A DNA stretch of 64,000 bases, from positions 20,456-84,455 of the forward strand of contig CAUDQR010000010.1 in the NCBI GenBank assembly GCA_958451615.1, in the 5' to 3' direction. Position 1 is the stretch's first letter, and each line of letters starts with the position of its first letter. This stretch comes from an uncultured Collinsella sp. (GTDB lineage Bacteria > Actinomycetota > Coriobacteriia > Coriobacteriales > Coriobacteriaceae). The translations under genes were made by a program, and so were the position numbers. The notes beneath the pieces are model-generated. The model saw only the letters and a program-made list of their open reading frames with translations. It made no database searches and was not told where the DNA came from. Positions 35,117 to 42,689 of this stretch are shown here, piece after piece.

Positions 35117-35201
35117 GGTAAAACTCTTGACAGTTTTACCAAATAGAGTTTCTAGACTATTAGATTAACGTTTGGTAAAACGTTTTTAGCAGGATGTTTA
35201 C
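35117..35201. promoter_or_regulatory. Operator-like GGTAAAAC repeats over a -35 box
   Basis: GGTAAAAC-TCTTGACA-GTTTTACC (35117-35140) is a perfect inverted repeat enclosing TTGACA (35127-35132). A second array, GGTAAAACGTTTTTAGC followed by GTTTACCA, lies at 35174-35201. GGTAAAACGTTTT with its central CG resembles LacI-family operators such as those of maltose or glycogen regulators. The site lies in the divergent spacer between glgB and the HAD gene, so it may control either. Confidence 0.6.
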
Positions 35202-35225
35202 CATTTGACATCGAAAGGTTCGTTT

Positions 35226-35915
35226 ATGTCCCAGACCGCTGCTCCCAATGTCGCTTTTATTTTCGATTGCGACGGCACACTGGTTAATAGCACCCCCGTC
35301 TGGGGCTATGCACAGCCCGAGTTGTTGCGACGCCACGGAGTTGACGTGACGGTCGACGATTTTGCCCAGTTTGAGCATTTGTCGCTCGAGGATGAGTGCC
35401 AGGCCTACCACGACACCTGGGGTATTGGAGCGAATGGCGAGGAGCTGTATCGCGAGCTGAGCGACATCCTGATCGATGGCTACTCCAAGGTGCCGCCGCG
35501 CGAGGGGCTCCTGGTATTTTTGGAGCAGGCGAAGGCGGCGGCCATTGCCATGTGCGTTGCCACGTCCACACCGGCCGAGCTGGTTAAGTCTGCGCTTGCG
35601 GGTGCCGGGCTCGATGCCTACATGGAGTTTGTGACCACCACGGGCGAGGCGGGACGCTCCAAGCAGTTCCCCGACGTGTACGAGCTGGCGTTGCGTCGCC
35701 TGGAGGAGCGCCATGGGCACAAGTTTGAGCGCACGTGGGTGTTTGAGGACGCGGTCTTTGGCCTTAAGAGCTCTGGGGCCGCCGGCTTTAAGCGTGTGGG
35801 TATTTATGATCCGCACGGCCGCATGAAGCGCGACGACGTACGCACCAACTGCGATATCTTTATCGACAGCTATGAGGACCTGGATTTGGCCCGCGTGCTT
35901 GCATTTGAGGGATAG
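35226..35915 (+). CDS. HAD-superfamily phosphatase (beta-phosphoglucomutase/phosphonatase-like)
   Basis: The 229-aa cytosolic protein has HAD motif I IFDCDGTLVNS with the nucleophile and acid Asp, motif II VATSTPAEL, motif III lysine in GRSKQFPDVY, and motif IV VFEDAVFGLKSS. A helical cap lies between motifs I and II, typical of the phosphoglucomutase/phosphonatase subgroup. The substrate is not predictable from sequence. The ATG at 35226 follows GAAAGG; 7 earlier in-frame codons are not used. Its promoter region contains GGTAAAAC operator-like repeats shared with the divergent glycogen operon, which hints at sugar-phosphate metabolism. It precedes the thiamine pyrophosphokinase gene by 9 nt. 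Confidence 0.88.
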   Translation: MSQTAAPNVAFIFDCDGTLVNSTPVWGYAQPELLRRHGVDVTVDDFAQFEHLSLEDECQAYHDTWGIGANGEELYRELSDILIDGYSKVPPREGLLVFLEQAKAAAIAMCVATSTPAELVKSALAGAGLDAYMEFVTTTGEAGRSKQFPDVYELALRRLEERHGHKFERTWVFEDAVFGLKSSGAAGFKRVGIYDPHGRMKRDDVRTNCDIFIDSYEDLDLARVLAFEG

Positions 35916-35924
35916 GCGAGGGCT

Positions 35925-36566
35925 GTGGCTTGTAAGGTATTAGTGGTCTGCGGCTCGCCCGTGGTGGCGAGCGCGGACCTGTTGAGTAGGCTAGTGGGGG
36001 AGTGCGATCACGTTGTCGCCGTGGACCGCGGGCTCGATGCGCTGCTGGGCGCCGGCCTGGGCTGCGACGTTTATGTGGGGGATGCCGACACGGTGAGCGA
36101 TGCGGGCCGCGCGCTGATCGATGCCGCCACCGACTTTGAAGTTGAGCGCCACGACCCGTACAAGGACTATACCGATCTTGCGCTGGCGCTTGATTCCGTC
36201 CGCCGTCGCTGGCCAGGTGCCGAAGTAGTTGCGACCTGCGCCACCGGCGGCCGCCCGGATATGGCGCTTTCCGTACTGGGCCTGCTCGCGGGCTACAATG
36301 ACGCCCCCGTCTGGATTGCCGAGGACAAGGTGGTCGCCCGCATCCTTCGCGCAGGCGAATCGTGGACCATCGAAGGCGCTGAAGGCAAGACGTTCTCCAT
36401 CATCGCCATAGCCCCCAACACCGAGGTAAGCGAACATGGCTTGGAGTGGGAACTAGATCACGCTTCGTTAGTTCTACTAGCCGACACGGGCATCTCTAAC
36501 GTCGTCAGGTCAACAGCCACGATCCAAGTCCACACCGGCACCGCCATCACTTACCTATATCGATAG
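35925..36566 (+). CDS. thiN: Thiamine pyrophosphokinase
   Basis: The 213-aa protein converts thiamine to thiamine diphosphate with ATP. AVDRGLDALLGAGLGCDVYVGDADTV and DPYKDYTDLALAL match the catalytic TPK domain (the D-K-D-T-D motif region), followed by ATGGRPDMALSVLGLL. The C-terminal beta domain (HGLEWELDHASLVLLADTGISN) is the thiamine-binding part. The start is a GTG with GGCGAGGG upstream, 9 nt after the HAD gene stop. Co-transcription with the HAD gene is likely. Confidence 0.9.
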   Translation: MACKVLVVCGSPVVASADLLSRLVGECDHVVAVDRGLDALLGAGLGCDVYVGDADTVSDAGRALIDAATDFEVERHDPYKDYTDLALALDSVRRRWPGAEVVATCATGGRPDMALSVLGLLAGYNDAPVWIAEDKVVARILRAGESWTIEGAEGKTFSIIAIAPNTEVSEHGLEWELDHASLVLLADTGISNVVRSTATIQVHTGTAITYLYR

Positions 36567-36593
36567 GCATTTAGAATCTGACTCAAAAAGTCC

Positions 36594-36622
36594 TTGCACG
36601 CCGCGCCAACTTCCCCTATAGT
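36594..36622 (+). promoter_or_regulatory. Promoter of tRNA-Ala
   Basis: TTGCAC (36594-36599), a 17-nt spacer and TATAGT (36617-36622) end 13 nt before the tRNA 5' end. Confidence 0.75.
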
Positions 36623-36635
36623 ATTTCGACGTCAC

Positions 36636-36711
36636 GGGGGCGTAGCTCAGCTGGGAGAGCGCTTGACTGGCAGTCAAGAGGTCAGGGGTTCGATCCCCCT
36701 CGTCTCCACCA
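36636..36711 (+). tRNA. tRNA-Ala (anticodon GGC)
   Basis: A 76-nt cloverleaf can be folded: acceptor stem GGGGGCG with CGTCTCC (two G-U pairs), D-arm GCTCAGCTGGGAGAGC, anticodon stem CTTGA/TCAAG with loop CTGGCAG giving anticodon GGC, T-arm with GGTTCGATC, and an encoded CCA. It reads GCC (and GCU) alanine codons. Confidence 0.95.
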
Positions 36712-36722
36712 TCGTGAATGCA

Positions 36723-36752
36723 AGGGCCTTCGGTATCCCGAAGGCCTTTTTT
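36723..36752 (+). terminator. Terminator of tRNA-Ala
   Basis: AAGGGCCTTCGG-TATC-CCGAAGGCC followed by TTTTTT is a strong intrinsic terminator 12 nt after the tRNA. Confidence 0.9.
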
Positions 36753-37290
36753 CATGCCAATACGCCTTGCGCCACAAACCCAATCCACACCAAAAAAAGT
36801 TGCACAATTTATTTCCCATCTCTGTACATAGTTTGTTAGACAGGCGCAATTACCAGTGCAGCTCGCTGCTCCATTTAGGCATCGGGAACGTCTCCGATCA
36901 CCGGCAATACCTCAATAACCTGCGTCAACGTGAACAACATCCCAAAACAACCCCCTTTAGCACGTCAAATGAACGATATGTTGTCCAACGCAACCCAAAT
37001 CAGTTTCGCTATCAGCTTGTGCTAGGATACCTAACGTTACATGAGTTCAACTGTGCTCGCGGCTCCAGCAAGTTGCAAAGCGCAGGGTCGATCAGCATCC
37101 GGCCGTAACGGCGGTGCCAGAAACACCACGAGCTCCAATAAAGAGGCCTTGCGACTTTAATTATTTGCTTTGCGTTAATTCCAAGATGCAAATAATTATT
37201 AGTAGGCATGCTAAAACGTAGCAGTCCTTCAGCTGTTTGCGTGCGGTCCATTTTTGAATTTGCTTGACTGGGTCGCACGCAGCCAGCTTA

Positions 37291-37322
37291 GGTTGTTGGC
37301 GTATTTGCGATACGCAACAACC
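37291..37322 (+). promoter_or_regulatory. 14-bp leader hairpin
   Basis: GGTTGTTG-g-CGTAT, loop TTGCG, ATACG-CAACAACC: a 13-bp stem with one bulged G. No T-run follows, so it is not a simple terminator. Placed 150 nt upstream of a LoaP-like gene it is a candidate antiterminator recognition hairpin. Confidence 0.6.
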
Positions 37323-37382
37323 TCAGCGCTGCTTCTATACATACCGTTCACGGTGGGGCAGAGCCACGTGCTTGTCTGACTG

Positions 37383-37455
37383 GGCTCAGGGTTTGAATAT
37401 GGAGCGCCTTCGCGCACAAGCGCCCTGGCGAAGCCATACCCAAACCCCGTGAGCC
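37383..37455 (+). promoter_or_regulatory. Long imperfect leader hairpin before the LoaP-like gene
   Basis: The left arm GGCTCAGGGTTTGAATATGG (37383-37402) and the right arm 37436-37455 (CCATACCCAAACCCCGTGAGCC region) fold into one stem of about 20 bp with few mismatches, extended by CGCC/GGCG pairs inside. It ends about 20 nt before the GTG start, so it could control LoaP translation or be its RNA target. Confidence 0.6.
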
Positions 37456-37475
37456 ACACGTAAGACAGGAAGGGG

Positions 37476-38030
37476 GTGGTGCTCGTGTGGTATGTTATCC
37501 AGGTCATTAACGGTCGCGAAGACGTAATGCGCGAGCGCATCGAGCTCATGGTGCCGGCTGGCGTTATGCAGGAGCTCTTTTATCCCCAATATCATACCGA
37601 GATCAAGGTTCACGGCGAATGGGTCAATACGACCAAGCCGCTCTTTCCCGGTTATCTTATCTGCGATACGGCAGATCCCCGCACCGTGCAACAGTATCTG
37701 CTACGCATGGACGACTTTGCCCGGGTGTTATCCCAGGACGGTCAGTTTGTGCCGCTGGCAAAAGAAGAGGTTCAGCTCATTGGTGGCTTTACGCATAGGG
37801 GAGACCGCGTAATGCCCATGAGTGAGGCCCTAAAAGACGGCGACAAGGTCGTAGTGACGGCAGGTCCGCTGCTGGGCCACGAAGGCCTTATCAAAACCAT
37901 TAACAGACGCAAGAGCACTGCGTATTTGGAGCTCGACCTGTGCGGCCGACGCGTAACAACCCGTGTTGGCCTCGCTGTGCTTTCGGCCGAGCAGCGCGTA
38001 ATGCGAAACCTTAAAAAGGCGATTGCCTAA
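37476..38030 (+). CDS. LoaP/RfaH-like specialised NusG transcription antiterminator
   Basis: The 184-aa protein has the NusG N-terminal domain (WYVIQVINGREDVMRERIELM, FPGYLICDTADPRTVQQYLL) and a C-terminal KOW domain (LKDGDKVVVTAGPLLGHEGLIKTINRRKSTAYLELDLCGRRVTTRVGLAVL). It is not housekeeping NusG: it heads a polysaccharide cluster and follows a long structured leader, the setting of LoaP in Bacillota and Actinomycetota, which lets polymerase read through such long operons. The start is uncertain among GTG codons at 37476, 37479 and 37485; AGGAAGG is at about 37467-37473. The dehydratase gene follows after 79 nt. Confidence 0.85.
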   Translation: MVLVWYVIQVINGREDVMRERIELMVPAGVMQELFYPQYHTEIKVHGEWVNTTKPLFPGYLICDTADPRTVQQYLLRMDDFARVLSQDGQFVPLAKEEVQLIGGFTHRGDRVMPMSEALKDGDKVVVTAGPLLGHEGLIKTINRRKSTAYLELDLCGRRVTTRVGLAVLSAEQRVMRNLKKAIA

Positions 38031-38109
38031 CTGCGGGCGGCTGCTTAAAGGAGCAAAGGGGATCCCCGGGCCGGGGATAACGGGATCAACAGGGAAGAGA
38101 AGAAGAGTT

Positions 38110-39990
38110 TTGAACACCGAATCCAAGAGCGCAAAGCAAAAGGGGAAGTTGAGCGCCTTCGAGCCGTATGCGTTGATGGCATATGACATTGCGGCAACTT
38201 TTATTGCTGTGTTTGTTGCATCGTGGGGAACGCAGCATTGGGCGACGATCGGCGGAGCAGCCGGCGCATGCCCGGCTATTCTTGTGCTCGCGCTTGTTAA
38301 CGTTGCTGTCTTTTGGTTCTTTCATATGTATAGCAGCTTGTGGCGCTATGCGAGCATTTCCGAGGCTGGACGTATTGTTGCTGCTGTAACGGTAGGCTCA
38401 GTCATTGGCGACGTTATCTTTAACCTGTTATTTGGCAAGGGCATGACCCTTCGTGAGGACGTCATGGCATGGGCTGTCATCCTCATCATTTGCGGAGGCG
38501 GACGCTTTGCTATTCGTGCAATTTATGGTAGCCAGGCATGGCGGTTTAAAAGCAAATCAGATGCTCATTTACCTCGTACGCTCATCGTGGGAGCAGGGGA
38601 GACCGGTTCGCTTACTATTAAGCGCATGCTCAGCAACGATCCCGATATGGTTGGAGATCCTGTTGCCGTCGTTGATGACGATCCCAATAAACAAAATCAG
38701 CGAATTCACGACATTAAAGTCTGCGGTACCTGTGCGGATATTCCGACGATTGCGCATGCCTGTGAAGCCGAACAAATCGCAGTCGCCATTCCAAGTGCTA
38801 CTTTTGATGAACGCCAGAGAATCTATGACCTCTGCATGAAAACGGGAATTAGGGTATTAACCTTGCCCAATGTGCGCGACATTCCTATAAGCGGTCTTGG
38901 CAGGGTTGCCCTTCGCGAAGTCGAAATCAGCGATCTGCTATCTCGTGAAGAAAAATCACTTAATCTAGACCAGATGGGCTATGTTGCGGGCAAACGCATT
39001 TTGGTTACCGGCGGTGGCGGTTCTATCGGTTCTGAGCTCGTGCGTCAGCTACTTCCGGCAAAGCCTGCTCAAATCATTTTGTTCGATATCTACGAGAACA
39101 CGACGTATGAGCTGTACCATGACATTATCAAGTCGGCTCGGGATCAAGGCACCGATATTCAGGTGTTTATCGGTTCTATCACGCACTCGCCTGCAATCGA
39201 GCATGTTTTCGAAACTTATCGGCCGCAAGTTGTCTTCCACGCGGCGGCACACAAGCATGTTCCCCTTATGGAACATAATGCGCGTGAGGCAATTGAAAAT
39301 AACGTGTTTGGCACCCTCAATGTTGTGCGATTAGCTGATAAGTATCAGTGCAGTCATTTCGTACAAATTTCTACTGATAAGGCCGTTAATCCCGCAAATG
39401 TAATGGGTGCTACCAAACGCATGGACGAGATGATCGTTCAGTATTATGCGGCCAACAGCAAGACCATTTTTACTGCAGTCCGTTTTGGCAATGTTCTTGG
39501 TAGCCATGGTTCGGTCATCCCGCTCTTTAAGCGTCAACTTCACGAGGGCGGTCCCATCACCATTACACATAAGGACATCACACGTTACTTTATGACGATT
39601 CCTGAGGCCAGCAAATTGGTCATTACAGCCGGTGCGCTTGCTCATGGCGGCGAGATTTTTGTTTTGGACATGGGTGAGCCTGTCAAGATCTACGACCTTG
39701 CCATCAACCTTATTACGCTGAGCGGTCTTAAGCCCGGCAAGGATATCGAGGTCAAAGAGGTCGGCCTACGTCCTGGCGAAAAAATGTATGAGGAGCTCCT
39801 TATGGACAACGAGCAACTCCTGCCTACCGAGCATTCCGAGATTCGTATTTCCACGGCCGAGGCAGACAAGATGGAAGAGATTAAGGACAAGCTCGAGAAG
39901 CTCGAGGCCTGTCTGAATGGCACGAACGACGAGATTAAAACGGTTCTTGCCGAAGTTGTCCCAACGTATCACCCACAGTACAACGACTAG
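38110..39990 (+). CDS. Membrane nucleotide-sugar 4,6-dehydratase (FlaA1/PglF/CapD family)
   Basis: About 626 aa. Four transmembrane helices (about residues 15-130) are followed by a CoA-binding-like Rossmann domain (RTLIVGAGETGSL) and a C-terminal SDR dehydratase domain. The latter has TGGGGSIGSELVRQL for NAD binding, AAAHKHVPLME, STDKAVNPANVMGATKRMDE with the catalytic Met/Lys variant of this family, and RFGNVLGSHGSVIPLF. It should convert UDP-GlcNAc to the 4-keto-6-deoxy sugar, feeding the next gene's aminotransferase. The start is unclear; TTG 38110 preceded by GAAGAGAAGAAGAG is preferred over TTG 38023, which overlaps loaP. Confidence 0.88.
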   Translation: MNTESKSAKQKGKLSAFEPYALMAYDIAATFIAVFVASWGTQHWATIGGAAGACPAILVLALVNVAVFWFFHMYSSLWRYASISEAGRIVAAVTVGSVIGDVIFNLLFGKGMTLREDVMAWAVILIICGGGRFAIRAIYGSQAWRFKSKSDAHLPRTLIVGAGETGSLTIKRMLSNDPDMVGDPVAVVDDDPNKQNQRIHDIKVCGTCADIPTIAHACEAEQIAVAIPSATFDERQRIYDLCMKTGIRVLTLPNVRDIPISGLGRVALREVEISDLLSREEKSLNLDQMGYVAGKRILVTGGGGSIGSELVRQLLPAKPAQIILFDIYENTTYELYHDIIKSARDQGTDIQVFIGSITHSPAIEHVFETYRPQVVFHAAAHKHVPLMEHNAREAIENNVFGTLNVVRLADKYQCSHFVQISTDKAVNPANVMGATKRMDEMIVQYYAANSKTIFTAVRFGNVLGSHGSVIPLFKRQLHEGGPITITHKDITRYFMTIPEASKLVITAGALAHGGEIFVLDMGEPVKIYDLAINLITLSGLKPGKDIEVKEVGLRPGEKMYEELLMDNEQLLPTEHSEIRISTAEADKMEEIKDKLEKLEACLNGTNDEIKTVLAEVVPTYHPQYND

Positions 39991-40007
39991 TTGGAAGAGG
40001 CAGAATA

Positions 40008-41225
40008 ATGACTGTAAAGATGAACATCCCGTTTTCGCCGCCTGATATTACCGAGGCAGAAATTGTCGAAGTTGCAGAAGCCCTTCGATCCGGATGGATT
40101 ACTACTGGTCCACGTACCAAGAAACTCGAAGCAAGGTTGGCAGATTATTTGAAAGCCGAAAGGGTCTGCTGCCTAAATTCACAGACTGCATGTGCAGAAA
40201 TGGCGCTTCGTCTTCTTAATGTGGGACCTGGCGATGAAGTAATTGTTCCTGCTTATACTTACACGGCAAGCGCCTCTGTTGTGTGCCACGTGGGTGCCAA
40301 ACTCGTGCTTATCGATTGCCAGCCGAATAGTTTCGAAATGGATTACGATGCTGTTGAGGCTGCCGTTAATGAGAACACAAAAGCAATCATTCCTGTTGAT
40401 CTTGGTGGTGTTCCTTGCAATTACGATCGTATTTTCGAAATCGTTAAGTCTAAGCGTAATCTGTTTAAACCAAATGGCGAAATTCAGGAGGCTCTGGGGC
40501 GCATCGCGGTTTGCGCAGATACTGCCCATGCCTTAGGCGCAATTTGGCATGGCAAGATGGTTGGCTCTATCGCCGATTTCAGCTCGTTCAGCTTCCATGC
40601 CGTAAAGAATTTGACCACTGCCGAGGGTGGTTGCCTTGCTTGGCGTGCCATTTCCGGCATCGACTCTGAGGCCATGTATAAGAAGCTGCAGCTCCTGAGT
40701 CTTCATGGCCAAAGCAAGGATGCCTTGGCTAAGACCAAGCTTGGTGCTTGGGAATATGACATTGTTGGTCCTTGGTATAAATGCAATATGACTGACATGC
40801 AAGCTGCTTTAGGTCTCGTTCAGCTCGATCGTTATGAGGGCATGCTTGCGCGACGCAAAGAGATTATCGAGCGTTACAATGCTGCTCTGACCCCGCTGGG
40901 TATTGAGCCTCTAAATCATTTTACAGGCGAGCGCCAGTCTTCGGGTCACCTGTATATTTGTCGTATCCCCGGGTTTAATCTCGGAAAGCGCAATGAAATT
41001 ATCATAAAGATGGCAGAGCTTGGTGTTGCTACAAACGTTCATTACAAGCCTTTGCCCATGCACACGGCATATAAGAATCTTGGGTTTAACATTTCCGAAT
41101 TTCCGAATGCGTACAAACATTTTGAGAATGAAATCACGTTGCCGCTGCATACTCGCCTTACTGACGACGAAGTCAATTACGTCATCGACTGCTTCAAGGC
41201 CTGTCTCTTAGAGCTTGGTGCGTAG
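40008..41225 (+). CDS. DegT/DnrJ/EryC1-family sugar aminotransferase
   Basis: The 405-aa PLP enzyme aminates a 4-keto sugar nucleotide. Features are IPFSPPDITEAEIVEVAEALRSGWITTGP, the PLP-phosphate loop LNSQTACAEMALR, PAYTYTASA, DTAHALGA, and the PLP lysine Lys200 in FSFHAVKNLTTAEGG. Directly after a 4,6-dehydratase it likely makes UDP-4-amino-4,6-dideoxy-GlcNAc (PglE-like). No PglD-type acetyltransferase follows at once. The ATG follows GAAGAGG. The stop overlaps the next gene's GTG by 1 base. Confidence 0.9.
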   Translation: MTVKMNIPFSPPDITEAEIVEVAEALRSGWITTGPRTKKLEARLADYLKAERVCCLNSQTACAEMALRLLNVGPGDEVIVPAYTYTASASVVCHVGAKLVLIDCQPNSFEMDYDAVEAAVNENTKAIIPVDLGGVPCNYDRIFEIVKSKRNLFKPNGEIQEALGRIAVCADTAHALGAIWHGKMVGSIADFSSFSFHAVKNLTTAEGGCLAWRAISGIDSEAMYKKLQLLSLHGQSKDALAKTKLGAWEYDIVGPWYKCNMTDMQAALGLVQLDRYEGMLARRKEIIERYNAALTPLGIEPLNHFTGERQSSGHLYICRIPGFNLGKRNEIIIKMAELGVATNVHYKPLPMHTAYKNLGFNISEFPNAYKHFENEITLPLHTRLTDDEVNYVIDCFKACLLELGA

Positions 41226-41917
41226 TGGGACTGCTATCATGGGCTGATTTGCCCAAAGATATGCGCGTTGATGAGGTTCGCCCTTACTATGACGAACTTG
41301 CAGGGCATCGTATGGGGCTATTCGCGAAACGTATTTTCGATATATGTGGTTCCCTATTTTTATTTGCCTTAACTTGGTGGCTATTCATCATTCTTGCTGT
41401 TGCAATTAAGTTCGATTCTCCCGGTCCGGTTTTTTTCCGCCAAGAAAGAGTTGGGCGATACGGCAAGACGTTTCGTATTTTCAAGTTCCGAACCATGTGC
41501 GTCGATGCCGAGAAAAAGGGCGCACAAGTCACCAGTGCTGGTGACTCTCGTATAACGCGTGTTGGTTCCGTTATACGTAAATGTCGACTCGACGAAGTCG
41601 CGCAGCTGATAGATATCCTGCGCGGAACCATGAGCTTTGTCGGCACCCGCCCCGAGGTTCCTCGTTATGTAGCAGCGTATACAGCCGAGATGCGAGCAAC
41701 TTTGCTGCTCGCTCCCGGTGTTACTTCGAGAGCGAGTATTGAGTTCAAAGATGAAGATGCCTTGTTAGAGGGTGCAGAGGACGTTGATAGCGCATATATC
41801 AATCTGGTGCTGCCAAAGAAGATGGAATTAAACCTGCGCGATCTTTCTCATTTTAGCTTTTGGGGAGAGATAGCCACGATGTTCGCTACTGTTGTGGCGG
41901 TAGCCAGGAGAGGGTAA
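41225..41917 (+). CDS. Undecaprenyl-phosphate phosphoglycosyl transferase (initiating sugar transferase)
   Basis: The 230-aa monotopic membrane enzyme is of the PglC/WcaJ catalytic-domain type. One hydrophobic membrane segment (KRIFDICGSLFLFALTWWLFIILAVAIKF, about 34-62) is followed by DSPGPVFFRQERVGRYGKTFRIFKFRTM with the catalytic Glu/Arg region, RKCRLDEVAQLIDILRGTMSFVGTRPEVP, and the C-terminal helix. It transfers the first sugar phosphate to the lipid carrier on the inner leaflet. The start is a GTG overlapping the previous stop; the nearby ATG at 41239 is out of frame. The C-terminal addition of about 40 aa is larger than in PglC. Confidence 0.92.
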   Translation: MGLLSWADLPKDMRVDEVRPYYDELAGHRMGLFAKRIFDICGSLFLFALTWWLFIILAVAIKFDSPGPVFFRQERVGRYGKTFRIFKFRTMCVDAEKKGAQVTSAGDSRITRVGSVIRKCRLDEVAQLIDILRGTMSFVGTRPEVPRYVAAYTAEMRATLLLAPGVTSRASIEFKDEDALLEGAEDVDSAYINLVLPKKMELNLRDLSHFSFWGEIATMFATVVAVARRG

Positions 41918-42670
41918 ATGAAAGACGGTTTAGTATCGGTTATTACACCGGCATATAACTGTGCAAAGTACATTGGAAAAACCATTGAGTCTGTTCAGGC
42001 GCAAACCTACGATAATTGGGAAATGGTTATCGTGGATGATTGCTCTACCGATAATACCCGGGAAGTTGTTGAGTCCTATTCCAAAGATGATCCCCGTGTT
42101 CGTTATATTTGCTTAAATGAAAATTCTGGAGCCGCCGTAGCAAGAACTGAATCCATGAAAGCTGCCCAGGGCGATTTTATGGCCTTTTTGGACAGTGACG
42201 ACATGTGGAAACCGGAGAAGCTGGCTAAACAGTTGGCTTTCATGCGCGAGGAGGGACATCCCTTTTCATGCACCGCCTATGAGCAAGTTGATGAGCAGGG
42301 AAATCCTCTTGGAAAGGTGATCAAGACTATTCCTCGAACTAGCTATAACAGGCTATTGCTTGATTGCCCGGTAGGAAATTCAACGGTTATGTATAGCGTC
42401 CGCAAGATGGGCAAGTTCGAGGTCCCCAATATTCGCAAACGTAATGATGACGCTTTGTGGCTACAGATGCTTAAAAAGGAACCCTACATTTGGGGCATGC
42501 CGAATGTACTGGCAGAGTATCGTGTTCGCGAGGGCTCTATATCGCACAACAAATTTGACTTAGTGAAATATCACTGGATGCTTTATCGAGATATCGAACA
42601 CTTGAGCGTATTTCGATCTGTGTTTCATATCGGGGTGTGGGGCGTTATCAAAATTTTTGGAATTAAGTAA
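41918..42670 (+). CDS. GT2-family glycosyltransferase
   Basis: The 250-aa cytosolic GT-A enzyme starts SVITPAYNCAKYIGKTIESVQAQTYDNWEMVIVDDCSTDNT and has the DxD-type metal site AFLDSDDMWKPEKL and the acceptor-loop NDDALWLQMLKKEPYI with catalytic Asp region. This is the TuaG/EpsE-like subgroup of capsule enzymes. It begins right at the stop of the phosphoglycosyl transferase with AGGAGAGGGTAA just before the ATG, and so probably adds the second sugar. Donor and linkage cannot be predicted. Confidence 0.9.
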   Translation: MKDGLVSVITPAYNCAKYIGKTIESVQAQTYDNWEMVIVDDCSTDNTREVVESYSKDDPRVRYICLNENSGAAVARTESMKAAQGDFMAFLDSDDMWKPEKLAKQLAFMREEGHPFSCTAYEQVDEQGNPLGKVIKTIPRTSYNRLLLDCPVGNSTVMYSVRKMGKFEVPNIRKRNDDALWLQMLKKEPYIWGMPNVLAEYRVREGSISHNKFDLVKYHWMLYRDIEHLSVFRSVFHIGVWGVIKIFGIK

Positions 42671-42689
42671 CGAGGTGCGAGTATTCGCT

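Larger units (their letters stand above)
36753..37475 (+). other. Long AT-rich leader region before the polysaccharide cluster
   Basis: About 720 nt without a convincing gene: the open frames here have no ribosome-binding site and no recognisable product. Composition drops in GC from base 36760, marking the edge of the capsule locus. Two strong hairpins lie in its last 190 nt (entries below), just before the LoaP-like gene. Confidence 0.6.

Noticed and set aside
36767-37108. 113-codon open frame in the capsule leader
   Set aside because: No ribosome-binding site, no recognisable sequence and composition like non-coding DNA; more likely leader.
37476-38030. Housekeeping NusG
   Set aside because: The gene heads a polysaccharide operon rather than the secE-nusG-rplK context and follows a structured leader, so a specialised paralogue fits better.
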